From assembly GCA_018971455.1 (NCBI GenBank), contig JAGXAV010000090.1, forward strand, positions 1 through 7,456: a DNA stretch of 7,456 nucleotides, read 5' to 3'. The position numbers and the translations under genes were made by a program. Shown here piece by piece: positions 5,848-7,456 of this stretch. Under the pieces are notes generated by a model, which was not told the origin of the DNA, made no database searches, and saw only the letters and a list, made by a program, of their open reading frames with translations. The stretch comes from Rhodospirillales bacterium. GTDB lineage: Bacteria; Pseudomonadota; Alphaproteobacteria; Acetobacterales; Acetobacteraceae. Numbering within the stretch: the first letter of the stretch is position 1; every line of letters begins with the position of its first letter.

Positions 5848-6165
5848 ATGAAGTTCCGTCCCCTGCATGACCGGGTCGTGGTCCGTCGGCTGAAGGCCGA
5901 GGAAAAGACCGCGGGCGGCATCATCATCCCCGACACCGCCGCCGAGAAGCCGATGGAAGGCGAGGTGATCGCCGTCGGTGCCGGCGCGCGCAACGAGCAG
6001 GGCCAGATCGTGGCCCTCGACGTCAAGGCGGGCGACCGCGTGCTGTTCGGCAAGTGGTCCGGCACCGAGGTCAAGCTCGATGGCGAGGAACTCCTCATCA
6101 TGAAGGAGTCCGACATCATGGGCATCATCGAGGGCAGCCCGGCAACCAAGAAGAAAGCCGCCTGA
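5848..6165 (+). CDS. groES: Co-chaperonin GroES (Hsp10)
   Basis: GroES forms the heptameric lid of the GroEL folding chamber in the cytoplasm. The 105-residue protein begins [15 protein letters not shown], the family's N-terminal signature. It has the mobile loop around residues 17-33, where the hydrophobic GGIII segment contacts GroEL apical domains, and the terminal [10 protein letters not shown]. The ATG at 5848 is chosen because AGGAG (5835-5839) lies eight bases upstream and the N-terminus matches the family exactly. An in-frame TTG at 5830 would place the ribosome site inside the gene. Compared with the 97-residue E. coli protein, there is an extra tail of about ten residues, [10 protein letters not shown]. 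It is preceded by two CIRCE elements and followed by groEL after 50 bp, so it is the first gene of a heat-shock operon. Confidence 0.98.
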   Translation: MKFRPLHDRVVVRRLKAEEKTAGGIIIPDTAAEKPMEGEVIAVGAGARNEQGQIVALDVKAGDRVLFGKWSGTEVKLDGEELLIMKESDIMGIIEGSPATKKKAA

Positions 6166-6185
6166 TTTCCGCCTTCGGTCGCTAG

Positions 6186-7456
<1,271 letters not shown>

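Overview
The window is a GC-rich stretch of ordinary bacterial chromosome. It most likely comes from an alphaproteobacterium, and Rhodospirillales-type gene content is my best guess. The evidence is: an Usg-family protein and an EipB/DUF1849 protein, both characteristic of Alphaproteobacteria; an aspartyl-tRNA synthetase of the tRNA-non-discriminating type; a CIRCE-controlled groESL operon; and very strong G/C preference at third codon positions. No mobile elements, CRISPR arrays, tRNA or rRNA genes, or phage genes were seen.

Left part (1-2592): the 5' two thirds or so of a ribonuclease D gene (rnd, minus strand) runs off the left edge. It is divergent from aspS (plus strand), and the two are separated by 148 bp containing small dyads and a weak promoter candidate. 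Middle part (2658-5232): after aspS, in the same direction, come a Na+/phosphate cotransporter-type membrane protein with a C-terminal PhoU-like region and then a secreted EipB-like envelope protein. The gaps are 65 and 109 bp, so cotranscription is possible but not shown. A small usg gene (minus strand) converges on eipB, with a hairpin between the stop codons.

Right part (5562-7456): the 286-bp region between usg and groES is the most information-rich non-coding stretch. It holds four short RCTGCC repeats on an 11-bp register, then two CIRCE-like inverted repeats (HrcA operators) whose centres are 64 bp apart. The two repeats bracket a promoter candidate that resembles both the housekeeping and the alphaproteobacterial heat-shock (RpoH) consensus. 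A stable leader hairpin follows, then groES (105 aa) and the first 413 codons of groEL, which runs off the right edge.

Functionally the window combines RNA processing (rnd), translation (aspS), probable phosphate handling (Na/Pi-PhoU), envelope integrity (EipB) and protein folding (GroES/GroEL). I see no novel multi-gene system. The best candidate for something unusual is the tandem-CIRCE architecture of the groESL promoter.
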